From assembly GCA_029204225.1 (NCBI GenBank), contig CM055109.1, positions 20,084,267 through 20,148,266 of the forward strand: DNA of 64,000 bases, written 5' to 3'. The notes under the pieces are model-generated. The model was not told the origin of the DNA and searched no databases. It saw only the letters and a list, made by a program, of their open reading frames with translations. Each line of letters begins with the position of its first letter. Within the stretch, counting starts at the first letter, position 1. This DNA comes from Diphasiastrum complanatum. Its lineage: Eukaryota; Streptophyta; Lycopodiopsida; Lycopodiales; Lycopodiaceae. Below, piece after piece: positions 1-13,400 of the stretch. A program made the position numbers and the translations under genes.

Positions 1-125
1 GATTTTTGGCCCTGATTTCACTGTTTTTGGCCCTCATTTCACTGTTTTTGGCACTCATTTCACTATTGCTTTTGGCACTCATGGCACTCACTGTTTTTGG
101 CACTCATTGTTTTTTGGCACTCACT
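1..125. repeat. Short minisatellite
   Basis: Imperfect tandem copies of a roughly 20-bp unit built around 'TTTCACTGTTTTTGGC' run from the window edge to about 125. It is non-coding and may extend beyond the window. Confidence 0.75.
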
Positions 126-1375
126 ATAAAGGTCATCATCCAAACCCAAGTCCTCAACTGATCCCACAGTATCCCCTTCATGTAAGCTCAATTTAAGACT
201 CTTAAATAATGTACTACCATCATTTCTTTTGTCTCGCTTATGTCTACAATTCAATGCACCATGCTCTTAGATTTACGCTACATCCCTCTAATATTTTTAA
301 CTAGGAATCTGCTCCGACTTAGAAGCTACTATCTCCTACAAGAATCTCTCGATTTGTGCAAATCTTGCATATAACTTTCTACTTCGCTAAAGCCTTGGAG
401 TCATCTTTCCAAGCTAACACATCCTTGACCACCTCCCATTTCCGATGCTTTTTCCAACTCTGGCTGATATGCAAGGTTGTTGGTAGATCCCTTGTACTTG
501 TTGGTACAGTGGTTGCATTTGTGCATCACAGTGCAGATTTGAGCATCAAGCTGCACAATGGCCTGTTGCAACTGTTGGACTAATTGCAAACAGTCTGCAG
601 TAGTTTCGTCAATAAGTGTGTCTTCTAGTACTACCTTAAGACCAAAATGTACATATAAGAAGAACAGTACCTCAAAATAGCTTTAAGTAACCAACTATAT
701 ATACGCAGGTCTAAACAAAAACGGAAATTCCCCATGCATGGCATTTATTTGTCAACAAAATATATCAAATAACATATAGAACTACCAAACAAAAGGTAAT
801 ATCTATAAGTACTTAACAAAAACTAGCTTCTACGTTCTATTTAGTACAAAACATAGTAGAAGATATTAACCATGATATATTCAAATCATACAGTAACAGA
901 TTTTAGATGACTCAAAAAGGAAAATCACCATGGTGTGCACATAAAGTAACGCTATAAATACCTATACTTTAACAAACACCAAGGATACAACTGTGTTTAG
1001 TTGCATGCATGCACAGAACTGTCACAAAGCATGTTCATTGTTTATTCCCCAAAATAGTTAGGAAAGAAAAAATACCTCTATGTACTGTGTAAAAAACATT
1101 TTGACTTTACTCTCAACAGAAAAGAAGCAAGAATTTGAGTTCAAATGGAACCAATGGAAAGCTAATGAAATGGCGTTAGAATATCACCAAGCTTGGAATG
1201 CATGGTCGCCCTACTTACAGTAAGCAACTAATTTGAAGACTATTACTGAGAAAGCTGACAAAATGAAACCACAAACTAGTCGTGAAAATTCTTGAGCAAA
1301 ATTTTTTTCAAAAACTTCCAACAGTTCATTTTTGCTTGTTACTTAATCAATTGCTACAAAAATTGGTATGCACAG

Positions 1376-1443
1376 GATTTATGCTTTGCAAGCTTCCCTG
1401 CTTCTTGTTTGATCGTTGCAGGTTGGATCTTGAGAGTTCTTAT
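1376..1443 (+). repeat. Arm 1 of a dispersed inverted repeat
   Basis: About 67 bp containing 'TTTATGCTTTGCAAGCTTCC' and 'TTCTTGTTTGAT' recurs as an imperfect reverse complement at 2341-2408. The arms are about 900 bp apart and sequence beyond them does not match. It could be remnants of a foldback element or two copies of a short dispersed repeat. Confidence 0.6.
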
Positions 1444-2340
1444 GGTGGGCATCAGGAGCCAAGGCCACCTGTTTCTTTGATCAATCAAACCTTGCAGGGT
1501 GTCGTGATTCTTCTAAGCTTTGGCACCAATGAGGTCGCTGGAGACTTCTTACCACGTTTGTTTAAGTGTTTCAAGATAGGAACGTGTGAACAAGGTGAAA
1601 TTTTTCTTTTTCTTCATGTTTACATTTTAACAACATGCTAGTATGTTGTTCTCTGATATTTTGCACTTCTTTTTTGTTAAGAAAGGCTTTGGTAGGGTGT
1701 TGATGGCTTGGTAGTAATCAGATAGAGTCCTGCAAAAAATTGTTGTTTCTCTTATGCTTGTTGAAAGATCATTTTGTTCTTTAGAATCTTAGAGATTCAG
1801 TAAACGTGGTCCTACTCAACTAAAAGCTAATTCAAAAAATTTCTCAATCAAGGTCATAACATGCAAAAAGATTTAGCCTTTTGTAAATGGTAGGTGTGGG
1901 CAGTCGACATAGCCTGAACTAGAGCTTTTGTTGAACATTTTCTTTATGGCTTGGTTTTTTGCATGCGCTTGGTTAATCTTTGCATGCTATAGCACATTGG
2001 AATCCTTATGCTAGGGTGCCATTGAGGTCTGATTTTTGTACGAAATGATTTAGTATTTGTTGAGTTACAGCTTTTGAAATTTCTTGTCAATTTTCACATA
2101 CATGATTTTCAGCATTGATCAAACAGATATAGCTTTTGTGACTCATTGTTTGCAAACCAAATATTGGCAACATGTTCTTGATGCTAAGGTGCCCATGCCT
2201 ATAGCATATTGTGTGAAACGGAGGTCTCTAGCATCAAGTTGAGCATTTTTTATGCTTAAGGCTAGCTTTCTTACTAGTTTTTGGAACTTGGAACATAGAC
2301 TTTGTTCTCTTTGTATGTTCAATGATTTGCTCAAAGATTC

Positions 2341-2408
2341 ACTGTAAGAACTGCCAAGATCGAAACTGCAATAATCAAACAAGAAACAAGGAAGCTTGCA
2401 AAGCATAA
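2341..2408 (-). repeat. Arm 2 of a dispersed inverted repeat
   Basis: Imperfect reverse complement of 1376-1443, with the same 'GCTTTGCAAGCTTCC' core read on the minus strand. Confidence 0.6.
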
Positions 2409-5400
2409 ACGACCTACCATAGACTGTGAACGATCAAGCACAATCTCCCCCCATGCACAAGAGAAGCTAGCTCACCACAGGAATCAACAAGAGCACACAT
2501 AAACTCTCACCAAGTGTTCCTAAGAAAGAATGACCAGCCAAGAAAGATTCTCCCTCCTTGTCAGCATCCTCCTTGTATGTTCTCTGCTCCCAAGCTTGCT
2601 CATGCAACTGCTCTAGACATGCTCAATCCAACTCCAATGGATGAACAAGGTCCTAATCTCTAAAACAAATACCGGATTGAAACCATTTCAGCAAACCTGT
2701 TGGGACTTCCTCAGTCACTTCCAGGGCTTCCCTAATCCGTGAGTCTGTAACCAGGGACATAGCACTACATGTCATGACAATGCTCCTCCATGGTCATTCA
2801 CAAAAAATGAGCAAGTATTCCCCCGTTGTTCCAGTTTTCCGGCTTCCTCTTCTAGGAATGCATTTGCCCAATTTCTTCTTTGGTATATGAATTTTCCCAG
2901 TGATCTTTCTTTTGCAATATCCATATCTTTATTTTCACGTCATCACTACTTCTAGTTTGCAATTTTGCCATCTTCATTAATGATAGTGAGGACACTGTCC
3001 TTTTGAGAGAGAGTTCATATGCCTGATTCATAGTTACCAACAAACACGTTTGCATTTGTACGTTTCCTGGTGGTTCGATGTAAAAAATGGGTACAAATTT
3101 TTCAATCAACTTTAATATAAAAAAACTAGTAAAGAATAGTAAATGCCGAAAATTTCAAATTTGATACATGTCTTGAAGTACTCCGGTGACTATGAGTTCC
3201 AGTTCAAGTTTCTACCCTACCAAAGATATCTTAAAATCAAGGTTTTCTCAGGGCAAATATTTGCAAATGTGGCAGCCCCTGGGCAACAAACTTGCAAACA
3301 CGCTTGCAAACTCAAACTGAAACGTTTATTGGCATCCATGGCCAAATCATCATTGATATAAAGTTATAAACCATGGGTCCACGCTTTAATCTGAACCATG
3401 TAGTTCTATGCAAGGGGCTTGGTCCCATCATTAAGATTTGAAATACTGATTGGCGTTTAATGATCATTGGGCTATTCTTGGGCCCTAATTAGAATTTGCA
3501 GACCTAGCCTATGACCTGTTGGACACAAAGTATACTCATCAACAATGAATAGACTTTTCGACCACATTTAGGTGTAGAGCAGCTTAGAGTAGCTAGAGCT
3601 GATATTCAGTTTAGCTACACTAGAGTACAGATGGAGATTGTCATCTTGTTATTGCTCTATACTAGACATACCTATACAAGGACCTAATCTCTGCTCTGTT
3701 GTATATTCTTGCTCTTGCTTCTAACTCAGGTTACATGTACTCTAGAACAAAAGGATAAGCCCCAATAATATCTCCATAATGCCACTTTCTGATCAAAGGA
3801 AGTAACAAGCAAGCATACTATCAAGCCTTTTTGCAGACCAGGAATTTCAGAAGATGAAGCCGGAATTCTAGGAAATGAAAGCCGTGATGCCCACAACTTC
3901 AAAATGCAATTTTGCTGTTTTCTTCTAGGTTGGCAAGCAAATCAAGTAGCTATCACTTCAGCATGCTATCCTTTTACAGCCTGAGAAGCTACACGATTTC
4001 AAAATATGTTATAAATTAGACCTGCACTTTCCGTGATTTTCTACACTGATTGTATTCTTCCATTGATTGATTGACAAAGACTTAATAAGGGCCACTCAGA
4101 GAGCTTGGCCCCTGAAAGTGTCGTGGAAAGACAGCTGACTTGCTCATACTAGACCACCGTGTATTAGCTGCTACCATGCACCATTTACATAGGACCATTA
4201 CCTTCGCAATATATGCACAAGTTGAGACTGTGGCTCCTCATTGGCTGCCAATTCCTTCAATGATTACAAGCAGCAAACTTTAGTAATTGGTAAATCCACT
4301 TCATATTACAATGACAATCCTAGCAAACATCCTCTGATAAAGTTGATAAACATTTAAAGTATGATATTCTAGATTAAACACCCAACTGAATAGTCTGATT
4401 AATAGATGTTTGAAGAAAAAGATTGATATTCATTCTTGAAACCAAACATGGTAGGTTAAATACTCATAGTAGATTGAAGAAATTTGCAAGTTTTTTGCCT
4501 GATTAGAATACAAATGACCAAACTGGACCTATAAATAGTTAGTCAATGTCTATGATCATTTGAATACCGAATGAAGGAAAATACAATGTTTTTTCTTTTG
4601 AAAATAAAAGAAGGAAGCTCATTGAAATACTTTTACGTGTAACAAGCCCAGTAAAAATTGCCTACTTTGAGCAATAGTTGAGCAATCAAAAAAAAAGTAG
4701 AAGGCTAGAGACATGGCTTCTCTTCGAACTAAATCTAACAGGATCCTATCACCTCCATAGTAGAAAAACTGAATTTTCTGAAAAAGTTGCAGAGTGGTAC
4801 ATCAGAAACCGGGATAGAATCAAAAAGTTATTCAAGTACAGTTGCAAAAAAGCATTTATTTGGAGTTCAAAGGTCTCAGCTTTATGTCTCAGCACCATTT
4901 TAATTATCTCATTCTGCTATTAGCTAAAAAGCTTGCTTGTTGCAAGAAACTAAGAATAAAACAACCTAATTCTGTATCCTCACTATTACTAGGTATTGTG
5001 CAGCATTGGAATCCACCGAATAATGAAACATGCATTTGACGATTTTAAAAGAGGATAAGAGACATGTTTAAGAAATGTGGTTACCCTGCTGAAAATGAAT
5101 CGCACTATTTCAACAACAAATAGTACATAACTCATGGACAGCCATCTTAATGTGTCTTGTCAAATTCCTGGCATCTGTAGAAGGTGGATACATGATGATA
5201 GACGTGAATACAAAGTTTCCTTATATCATAAACCAGAGTGGCTATTTGCAAGTGCCAGTTTGATATCCTGTAGCAACAGATATGGATAAATTGTATTTGA
5301 CAGGTTCAAATCGATTGTATTTGAATCTTAAGTTACTGAGATTGCAACCTTACTCAGAACTGTTGTTATATACAGAACAAAAAGCTTCATCGATCTCAGT

Positions 5401-5609
5401 GGCTGACAGAGGAGATGATCCCACTCCACTTGCAGAATTGCAAATCTTGCCATTAGTTTGAATGCCTAGACAACGTAACATGATGGTGCACATTGAAATT
5501 CAAACTTAAGTGGTCTACTGGACCAGGAGAACTTCTCGCAGAAACTTGAAAAGCATTCTCTCCCCCAACTTGCAGTTGCTTATTTTCTGAGAGCTTTGTT
5601 AACACTTAC

Positions 5610-7481
5610 CTTCAAGACTAAAGAAAATTCTTGCTCTGGATGAGAACCGTCCAGAGCTTTCAATGCTGTAGCAATGCTCTTGATATTGTGATAATCCTTC
5701 GACTTAGTCTCTGCTGTGAATAACTTCTGAAACCAGAAATTTTTCCATCAGTCTTGTGTGTACTCAACAAAGCTCATCAACACAGAACACTAGTGAAGCT
5801 ACCAAAGACCATACACAGCATCACATAGTTCACTAGACTTGAAATTTTACAGCTTCATCTTCGATAGATAAATGATATAGAGATATGGTATAGAGTCTCA
5901 CTAAGGATAATCTTACCTTTAGAACAAACAATCTATACTCTGACCTCCGTTGCACTAGTTGTGTGATTATATTGAAGTATATGCTGCCCGGCTCAAACTT
6001 AATCTGATTTTTTGAAAGGTGAAAATAGAAAGTTTATGAAAAACCATATTAGAAATTTTGATTAATTTTTTATCAAAAATTGAAAATTTTAAAATGAAAA
6101 CCATAGAAGTACATTTTATTATATTACTTTAATCAAGCTTTGCATGCAGCCATGCAAAATATAATTGAAATTTGAAAGGTCAAACCTCTTGCGCATTTAG
6201 CCTGAGAGCTAGCAAGTTTGCAACAGTGCTGAACTCATTCAGACTAATCCCATTAATGTGATAGAGGATATTATTGAGCAAAGATTTTGCCGCTCGGACA
6301 TGGACTGGATTATTGAGCCAACCTTCCAGCATGGTGGACCCTACCACTCTTACCTCCTCATAAGCGGCACCCTGTGTTAAAAATCTGGTCATACAAAGAA
6401 AATTATCTCAAATCAGGAAACATAATTTCAAGGCCTGAAAAATAGGACCTAGTATGGACCGTTACTTGGTGATCCTCTATCAAAAGTATCAGTTCTTCAA
6501 TCTACGCATAAAGCAATGAAAATACACTCGTTGAGGAAGTGTAACAATACAGCACAAGAGAAAACTATACACATCAAGAAAGTCCAACTGAAGCCACCAC
6601 CCTTGGAACTTGATAATATTTCAGGAATGTCCAACTGGCACCAAGAACCAAGTAAGCAAACGAAAGCATAATGTGAAAGGAGACTAAAAAGTTTGCATCA
6701 AAGCTTAATCCATCTCAATGATGCATATAGATAGTCAAGAACAAGTAAAGTGGAATGAAGGGCTTACCTACAAACAAAGCTAATTTGTTTTCCCACTTGC
6801 ATGTTAACTTTCACAGAGGTAATGATCTTTAACACAGACAAGTGAACAGATAACTACAATTTTCTACAACAATCTGGACAATTTAAAAAGCTAGGCAAAA
6901 TGGATCAAGTGAATGTAGTCGACTGCTTGATTTTTTTTGAAAACGACTTTTTGCAACAAGCTTACCTCAGAACATATCTTTGTACGCGAATGTAAAGTTA
7001 CTATCACTTCAAGAATGAAAGATGGTACTTTGATACGTTCACTAATCTTCCAAGGAGATAAGAACATTTTCTTCCCTTCAAAAATTGTTTAGTTTTAGAA
7101 AAGAGAGGGACACATTAAGTTGTCTCCAATAACACATATCCCAAAGAAGGATCAGAAACTTTAAAAACAGAACTTAATATGGAAATCTACAAGTATATAG
7201 AACCTTTACACTCTAGTTGCCTTCATCAAAACACTCAACAAAGGAGTGTTTTGAGGAGATGCCAATATTTCTCACTTTATGTGAATAATATTCAGTAATT
7301 TGGCTTTCTAAAGAAACTCAAGCTACTGAATGTGTAAATAACATCAGAGCACATACTTCAGCAGGTGACGTAGATTCTCGTTTGTCAATGAGGAAACCAA
7401 CATCTTGTCAAGTGCCTGCAAATATTCTGCATGCACCCTCTTGCGTACTTCCTCATTTGAGTACCTATTTGCTACAGCAAT
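5610..7481 (-). CDS. INTS1: INTS1 exons 6-10
   Basis: Exon 6 (7481-7357) reads '[19 protein letters not shown]'. Exon 7 is 7041-6966 ('[18 protein letters not shown]'). Exon 8 (6371-6186) reads '[19 protein letters not shown]' and corresponds to the animal 'GYKEVRLLAV.KLEMWLQNP' stretch. Exon 9 is 6003-5917 ('[18 protein letters not shown]'). Exon 10 (5726-5610) reads '[18 protein letters not shown]'. The last four introns are 182-594 bp, against the 15.6-kb intron upstream. Exon 7 uses the acceptor ending at 7042, the only one that gives the 1-nt phase needed after exon 6. Exon 10 ends in phase 0 at a GTAAGT donor, so translation continues beyond. Confidence 0.8.
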
Positions 7482-10400
7482 CTGCAAAGTACTGGCTAAA
7501 CTGAAATACTTTCCAAAGTAATACCTAAATAAGTTTTGTAATTTTTCATTCAAATAAAATGATTGATCACAAATTCACAGAAAGCTGATCTACAAAGCTC
7601 AAAAGGATGCATCAAACTTAAACAAAACTGCTTCCAAAAATACGTACTCGACTTCTCCTTGAAACCAAAACTTAAGTCTAATTTATGTGCCTGTAAATCA
7701 TGCAAACACAAGTAAATCCACAAACATCTTTCAACACCTTAGTCTACGGGCAAAGACATATGCTGATCTGGATTGTACGCCAAGAGAGTTCGAGGAAGGA
7801 GACATGGTGTTTCTTAGGATTCCAAAGGACTCGAAAACCTTGAAGACAGAGAAGTGTTAAAATTGCTAAAAAGATTAATAGCATTGCTTATGAATTGAAT
7901 TTGCCTCTTGATTGTAAGGTTCATCCTGTTTTTCATGTTTCACGCTTAAAGAAGGTTTTACATGATGGTGATAACCTGTTGGCTGATAGCCTTGTATTGT
8001 TTCAGGAGCATGGGGAGGTGATGCATGGACCAGCAACAGTATTGGACCGGAGGCAGAGACGGTTGCGAAATCGTTTGCTCCGTGAGTACTTGGTTGGACG
8101 ACCTCTCAGTGATGCTACCTGGGAGACCGCGCATGGGTTGCATGCACAGTATCCAGACTTTTCCATCGAGGATGATGTCATCTGAGGAGGGAAGGGATGT
8201 CACATGTACTATGAATCCCTTGCCTAATGTAAATTGTAAATTGTAAATGGCTAAGTCACCGGCCTATGGAGACAATTGTAAATTACAATTGAAATATCTA
8301 TTATAGTGACTACTTCTGAGATGGCCAAGGGGGGGTTACTGGGTCTCATGAGAGTTTGCTGGACTGACTTCCTAAAAATAGGAAGGGTTGACCAGTCAAC
8401 GTGACACATGTCATATGCTCACTGGGACAGTTGGTCCAGTGCATGAGTGACACTTGTCGGATGGGTCAATAGGACGTGTCATATGCTCATTGGGACACTT
8501 GGTCCAATGCATGAGTGACAGACTGTCCATAGCTTGCCTGTGTGTCAGCAGGGTACTGCCAAGTGGCAGAGTGTTGACTGTGCATGGAGTTTGCCATGTG
8601 TCGACGTTAGTATGTGTGAGGGTTAAGGGGTGCTTGAGGGGATATAGTGTGAGCCTTGCCAGGCATTCCCTATCGTATTCCTATGCAGCTACAGTTGGGA
8701 GGAGACTTGCATCAGAGCTCTCAAGTTTGCTTGTTAATCTATGTACATTTGCTTGAGATTAATAAAGTGACAAATTTGCTGGGTAATTCTGTGTATTTAC
8801 TTAGGGTTTGTGAGCTTGTGTGTAACAATGACCCTAATGAACATTGTTGGTCGGCCATATTTAGGAAAATTTGTGGTAGTCTTTCTAGATGATATTTTAT
8901 TTTGCAGCAAAACTTAAAAAGAGCACTTAGCTCACCTCAGAAAGTTGTTCTGTTTGCTTAGAAAGCATAAGCTATTTGCAAAGAAACCTAAATGTGAGTT
9001 TTTTTACCGAAGTAGCATATTTGGGCTACTATTATCTTGAAAGATGGATCCAAATAAAGTCAAAGCCATTTTCAATTCACCTAGACCAAATAGTATTTCA
9101 TGTTCAGGTCTTTCTTGGCCTTTTGAGATACTACAGACGATTTGTCAAGGATTATGCTCAATTAGCAGTTCCCATGACAAATCTTCTTAAGGGGAAGGGA
9201 AAGGATCTTAGACGACCAAGATAGCTCTTAAGGGGAAGGGAGTGTTAGGAGACCGTAATAGTACTGACCCAATAGTACTTCTAGGTGCAGCTAACTACCA
9301 GAGGCAGAGGACAGTGTGAGTCAGTGGCATGCATACATACCATGCAGTAGGTATGAGGGCCAGTAATGCCCATGCAGACACATGCATGGCGGTAGGGGGC
9401 CATGCAGTCCTTCAGTAGTGGATTGGGACTTTGCATGCATTATTAACCCATGCATGCAACATGAACGGTGGGTGTCAACAGCAACTCCCACCTACCGCAT
9501 GCAAACTCACATTCAGCTAGGAGGGCGATTCTATAAGAGAGTGCATTGGTTGGGTGGATCAGATTAGCTTTGTCTTCCTCATGGTTATGCTATTCCTAAC
9601 AGGCCCGAGGGATAAACTCACACCAAAAAGCACCAAAGGAGGAACTATAGAGAAGATCCACATGACATTTCCCTTAAGAAGTCTCATATGAGCGTTTTTT
9701 GTAATAACAAGTATAACTGTATAAACGTCTGATATTACGAAGATGGGGAGATGGTAAGCAATGTGCATAAGTCACTTGTAAGTGGAGTTATTTGCATACC
9801 TCATCATACCAAGATTGGTGAGGATGACGTACGTTCGGGCGTCTAGAGTATTTACGATGTTTGGATGGGAAAGCCATGGAAGCAGTGGTATGAAATGCTG
9901 TAGTGAGAAACGATGCTTGGGAGTGGAGTGGGCTATCATATGGAAAACTTTGGAGTACGAAAGAGAGAGCATCATGATAAAGATGTGTGTATGCATGCCT
10001 AAACATGTAATTAGGAGCATGTTCCATAGGAAAGGGATTAGATGGAGAAAGATCATCTAACACTAAGCCCAAATAAATGGAAAGAAAAAAATGATCTGAT
10101 AGTGTGGTGGGAGAAACAGTAAAGTCGGATAAAAAGGGTATGAGAGATGCTAAACTCATGAAAAAATACACAACACTATGGCCCCACTATGAGGGTGGCA
10201 AGTATAGTCACCAAAACTAGGCCAACAAGACAAAGCCATTAAAATGGCAAGCCCATGGGCCTCACCCAGTAGAAGAAAATGCTCACTATATGTAGACACT
10301 GAGTTGTAGGAAAACAAGAGTCAAGGCACCAAGATCTAACTATCAAACAATCTCCACAAGACAAATGAGGGAGGAGGATAGGCGCCCTCAAGGAGAGAGA

Positions 10401-13400
10401 GAAAGCAGAAAATGCGAGCAGGAAAATGGAGAGCAATGCTTAGCAAAATGTGAGCATCTAAGTAGTCTACCTGGATGTGGCCAAATGCCAACAAACCCTA
10501 AGCTTAACCACTTACTAAATGTAGGGCACCCCCAAAAGTCAAGATAGGGCCCCTAAACAAAATTAGACCCCTAAGGACCCGCGAGTCACTACATGACCAA
10601 AATTGGGTCCAACTGAACTTAAGACAAACTTAAGATGGCCTAAATAACTAAATACCCATGGTTACACAAATCTCGACCTTTTGGGTCAAAGTAACCTATG
10701 TATTAACTTTAGCATAGTCATTTATTTCTAACACCCTCCTTAAATGACAATGCATAAAATGAAATCTTCACTATGTAACAAAGCCACCACGTGGTCTTAA
10801 ATTTAAAGCTTTGCATAAAGCTTCAAATTTCTCTCTAGGCAACGCCTTAGTGAAGAGGTCTGCAATATTATCCTCTATAGGACAATATTCAAGTAAAATG
10901 CCGCCATCATGAAGTCTCTCCCAAACAAAGTGATAATGGATCTCGATGCTTCGTCCTCGCATGAAAAACAGGATTCCGTGCAATGACAATAGCACTTTGA
11001 CTATCACTCAAGGGTTCGCCAAACTTCATGTCAACAAGTAGTCTTCTTAGCCATAAACACTCCGTTGTGGCTGAAAATATCGTTCTATATTCTGCCTCAC
11101 TGGAAGAAGTAGCAATAGTGGGCTGCCTTTTACTTGACTAAGAAATTGCAAAATTTCCATAGAAAAAGCAATGTCCACTTGTAGAGCGTCTAGTGTCTTG
11201 ATCTCCACCCCAATCCGAGTCACTAAAACCAACCAAACATACATCATCACAAGCAGGAAAAACCAGTCCATGACTTCTTGTTCCTTGAAGATATCGAAAG
11301 ATCCTCTTCAACACTTTCCAATGTGATGTCATTGGGGCATGCATGAATTGACTCATGAGTGAGATAGTATAAAAAATGTCCGGTCTTGAATTACATAGGT
11401 AAATGAGACAGCCAATAGCTTGACAATATGAAGTAGTATCAAATGGTTCACCATCACCTTGACTACTTAATTTCAGACCTGTCTCGTTACTACCCTCATG
11501 GTAGTCATCTGAGCGGTAGGAGCAAAAGTCTCCTCATAATCAATCCCCTCTTGCTGAGCATAGCCTTTGGCAACAAGCCTTGCCTTGTACCTTTCAACAG
11601 GACCATCTGCCTTGTACTTGATTTTGTATACTCATTTAGAACCAATTGCCTTCTTCCCATGAGGAAGATCAACAAGAACCCAAATCTGGTTCTTCATCAG
11701 TGAATCATACTCATCTCGCATCACATTCTCCCAACATTTTACTCCCTTGGCCTGCTCATAAAAATCAGGTTCTTCTGCAACATCTCCATGAGATGTGAGA
11801 GCAAAAACTGAAAAATCAACATAGTCCACTGATTTTGTAGAGGCACATGTCTTTCCATGATAAAACGAACTTACTTTGTTGTCCCGCAAAGTCGCCAACA
11901 GCCAATGTGGGACTGTTTGGGCTGTCCAACAGCCATGTCTCTTCTTGCAATTTGCTGTCCAAGATTTTCCGAAATTTCTCTTTGCTGTCCAAGGCCTTCC
12001 GACATACTCTTGGCTATCCAAGATCTTCCAAAACTGGTCCTTGCTGTCCAACTGTTCCTGCAAGCTGATTTTGAGCAACAATGGAAGGTTCTTGATGAAC
12101 ATTAGGCTCTAAACTTGATGAGGTGTTGGGCAATTTAAAACTGGTTGATTGCTGCCCCTTATCTCCAGAAATAGAAGATGGTACCAAATCTGGAAAAACT
12201 TCAACATTCACACTATGTGGGCTGTCCCCCTTCAAGATATGAGTTGGGGCCACATCTAATGAATTCTTTTCATCAAAATGCACATCACGACGAACAATAA
12301 TCTTGTTAGTGCTCAAATTGAACAGCCTATAGCCTTTGCTTTCACTACTATAGCCAACAAAAATGCATTTACCTCCTTCATCCTCAAGCTTTGTACGAAG
12401 TTTATCCGGAATAAAAGCATAAGCCGTACAACCAAAAATGCGAAAGTGAGAGATTGTGGGCTTCTCTCATACCAAACTTCATAAGGAGTTAATACTTTCA
12501 ATGCTTTAGTAGGGTCGCCATTATAATTGCTATGAGCATGCAACGGGCCATCTCCATAAGTGTGCGATTCTTTCGCTCGGCAACACCATTTTGCTGAGGC
12601 GTATAAGGAGTTGTCATTTGATGGAGAATTCCCTTCTGTCGAAGAAATGCATTGAACGTACTCTTGATGTATTCCCCTCCTCGATCGGTGCGTAGGGTCT
12701 TTAAAGAATGCCCAGACTGATTTTCCACCATTGCTAGAAAATCTTTGAAGTGTTGAAAAACTTTGGATTTAGCCTTCATAGGATAGTTCCATGTGAAACG
12801 GGAGAAGTCATCAATAAAAGTCACAAAATAGATGCACTTTCAATGGATTCGGTCCTCATTGGACCACAAACATCACTATGAACCAAATCAAATTTATCAA
12901 GAACCCTTATAGTTCCATCAATTGGAAAAGGTTTCCTTTGAAACTTTCCAAATATGCACCCCTCGCATACATGCCCTTCCGACTACTCAAGAGTAGGAAT
13001 GTCTTCTACCATATTAAATGTCTTCAGCTTCTTCAGACTTGCAAAGTTGAGATGCCCAAACGTTGCATGCCACAATTCAGCCAACTCCAATGATTGTGAT
13101 GTAGAAGCAACAACACATGTAGAGGGAATTCGTCGCTCATAGGTATCCATCATGAATAAGCCATCATGCATTGTTCCCGAAACAATAATCAAGAGAGATC
13201 TTTTAGGATCCTTGACAAGACACTTATCTTCTTTGAACTCAACAACTAGTCCTTGCTTCAACATAGTTGAAACCGAAAGAAGACTCTTCTTGATTCCCGG
13301 AACATAAAGCACATTCTTGATGTACTTTTCTTCACCATTAGGTAGAATGAAGGCTACAATTCCAATTCCATGAATAGGAAAAGATGCATTATCTGCACAT

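Larger units (their letters stand above)
126..5609. other. AT-rich stretch, no confident gene; expected site of downstream INTS1 exons
   Basis: This stretch lies 3' of the last INTS1 exon I can defend (ends 5610, minus strand), so it is either INTS1 intron or holds more 3' exons. I saw no exon here with both good splice sites and consistent phase. A minus-strand patch near 5500-5570 reads 'MLFKFLREVLL', which resembles an INTS1-like helix, but the implied intron would be only about 40 nt, so I do not call it. A minus-strand open frame at 2852-3109 has no recognisable domain. An inverted repeat at 1376-1443 and 2341-2408 is listed separately. Confidence 0.4.

Noticed and set aside
2852-3109. 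Minus-strand 85-codon frame resembling the tail of an F-box-associated domain
   Set aside because: Only a short, vague likeness ('KIKIWILQKKDHWENS'); no F-box and no splice support.
5500-5572. A possible eleventh INTS1 exon ('MLFKFLREVLL')
   Set aside because: The intron from 5610 would be about 40 nt, too short for a plant, and no clean donor follows.
9788-10171. A host gene of 127 codons on the minus strand
   Set aside because: The motif order (SDH, then [12 protein letters not shown]) fits a LINE endonuclease relic better, and it connects to 15356-15700 across the copia element.
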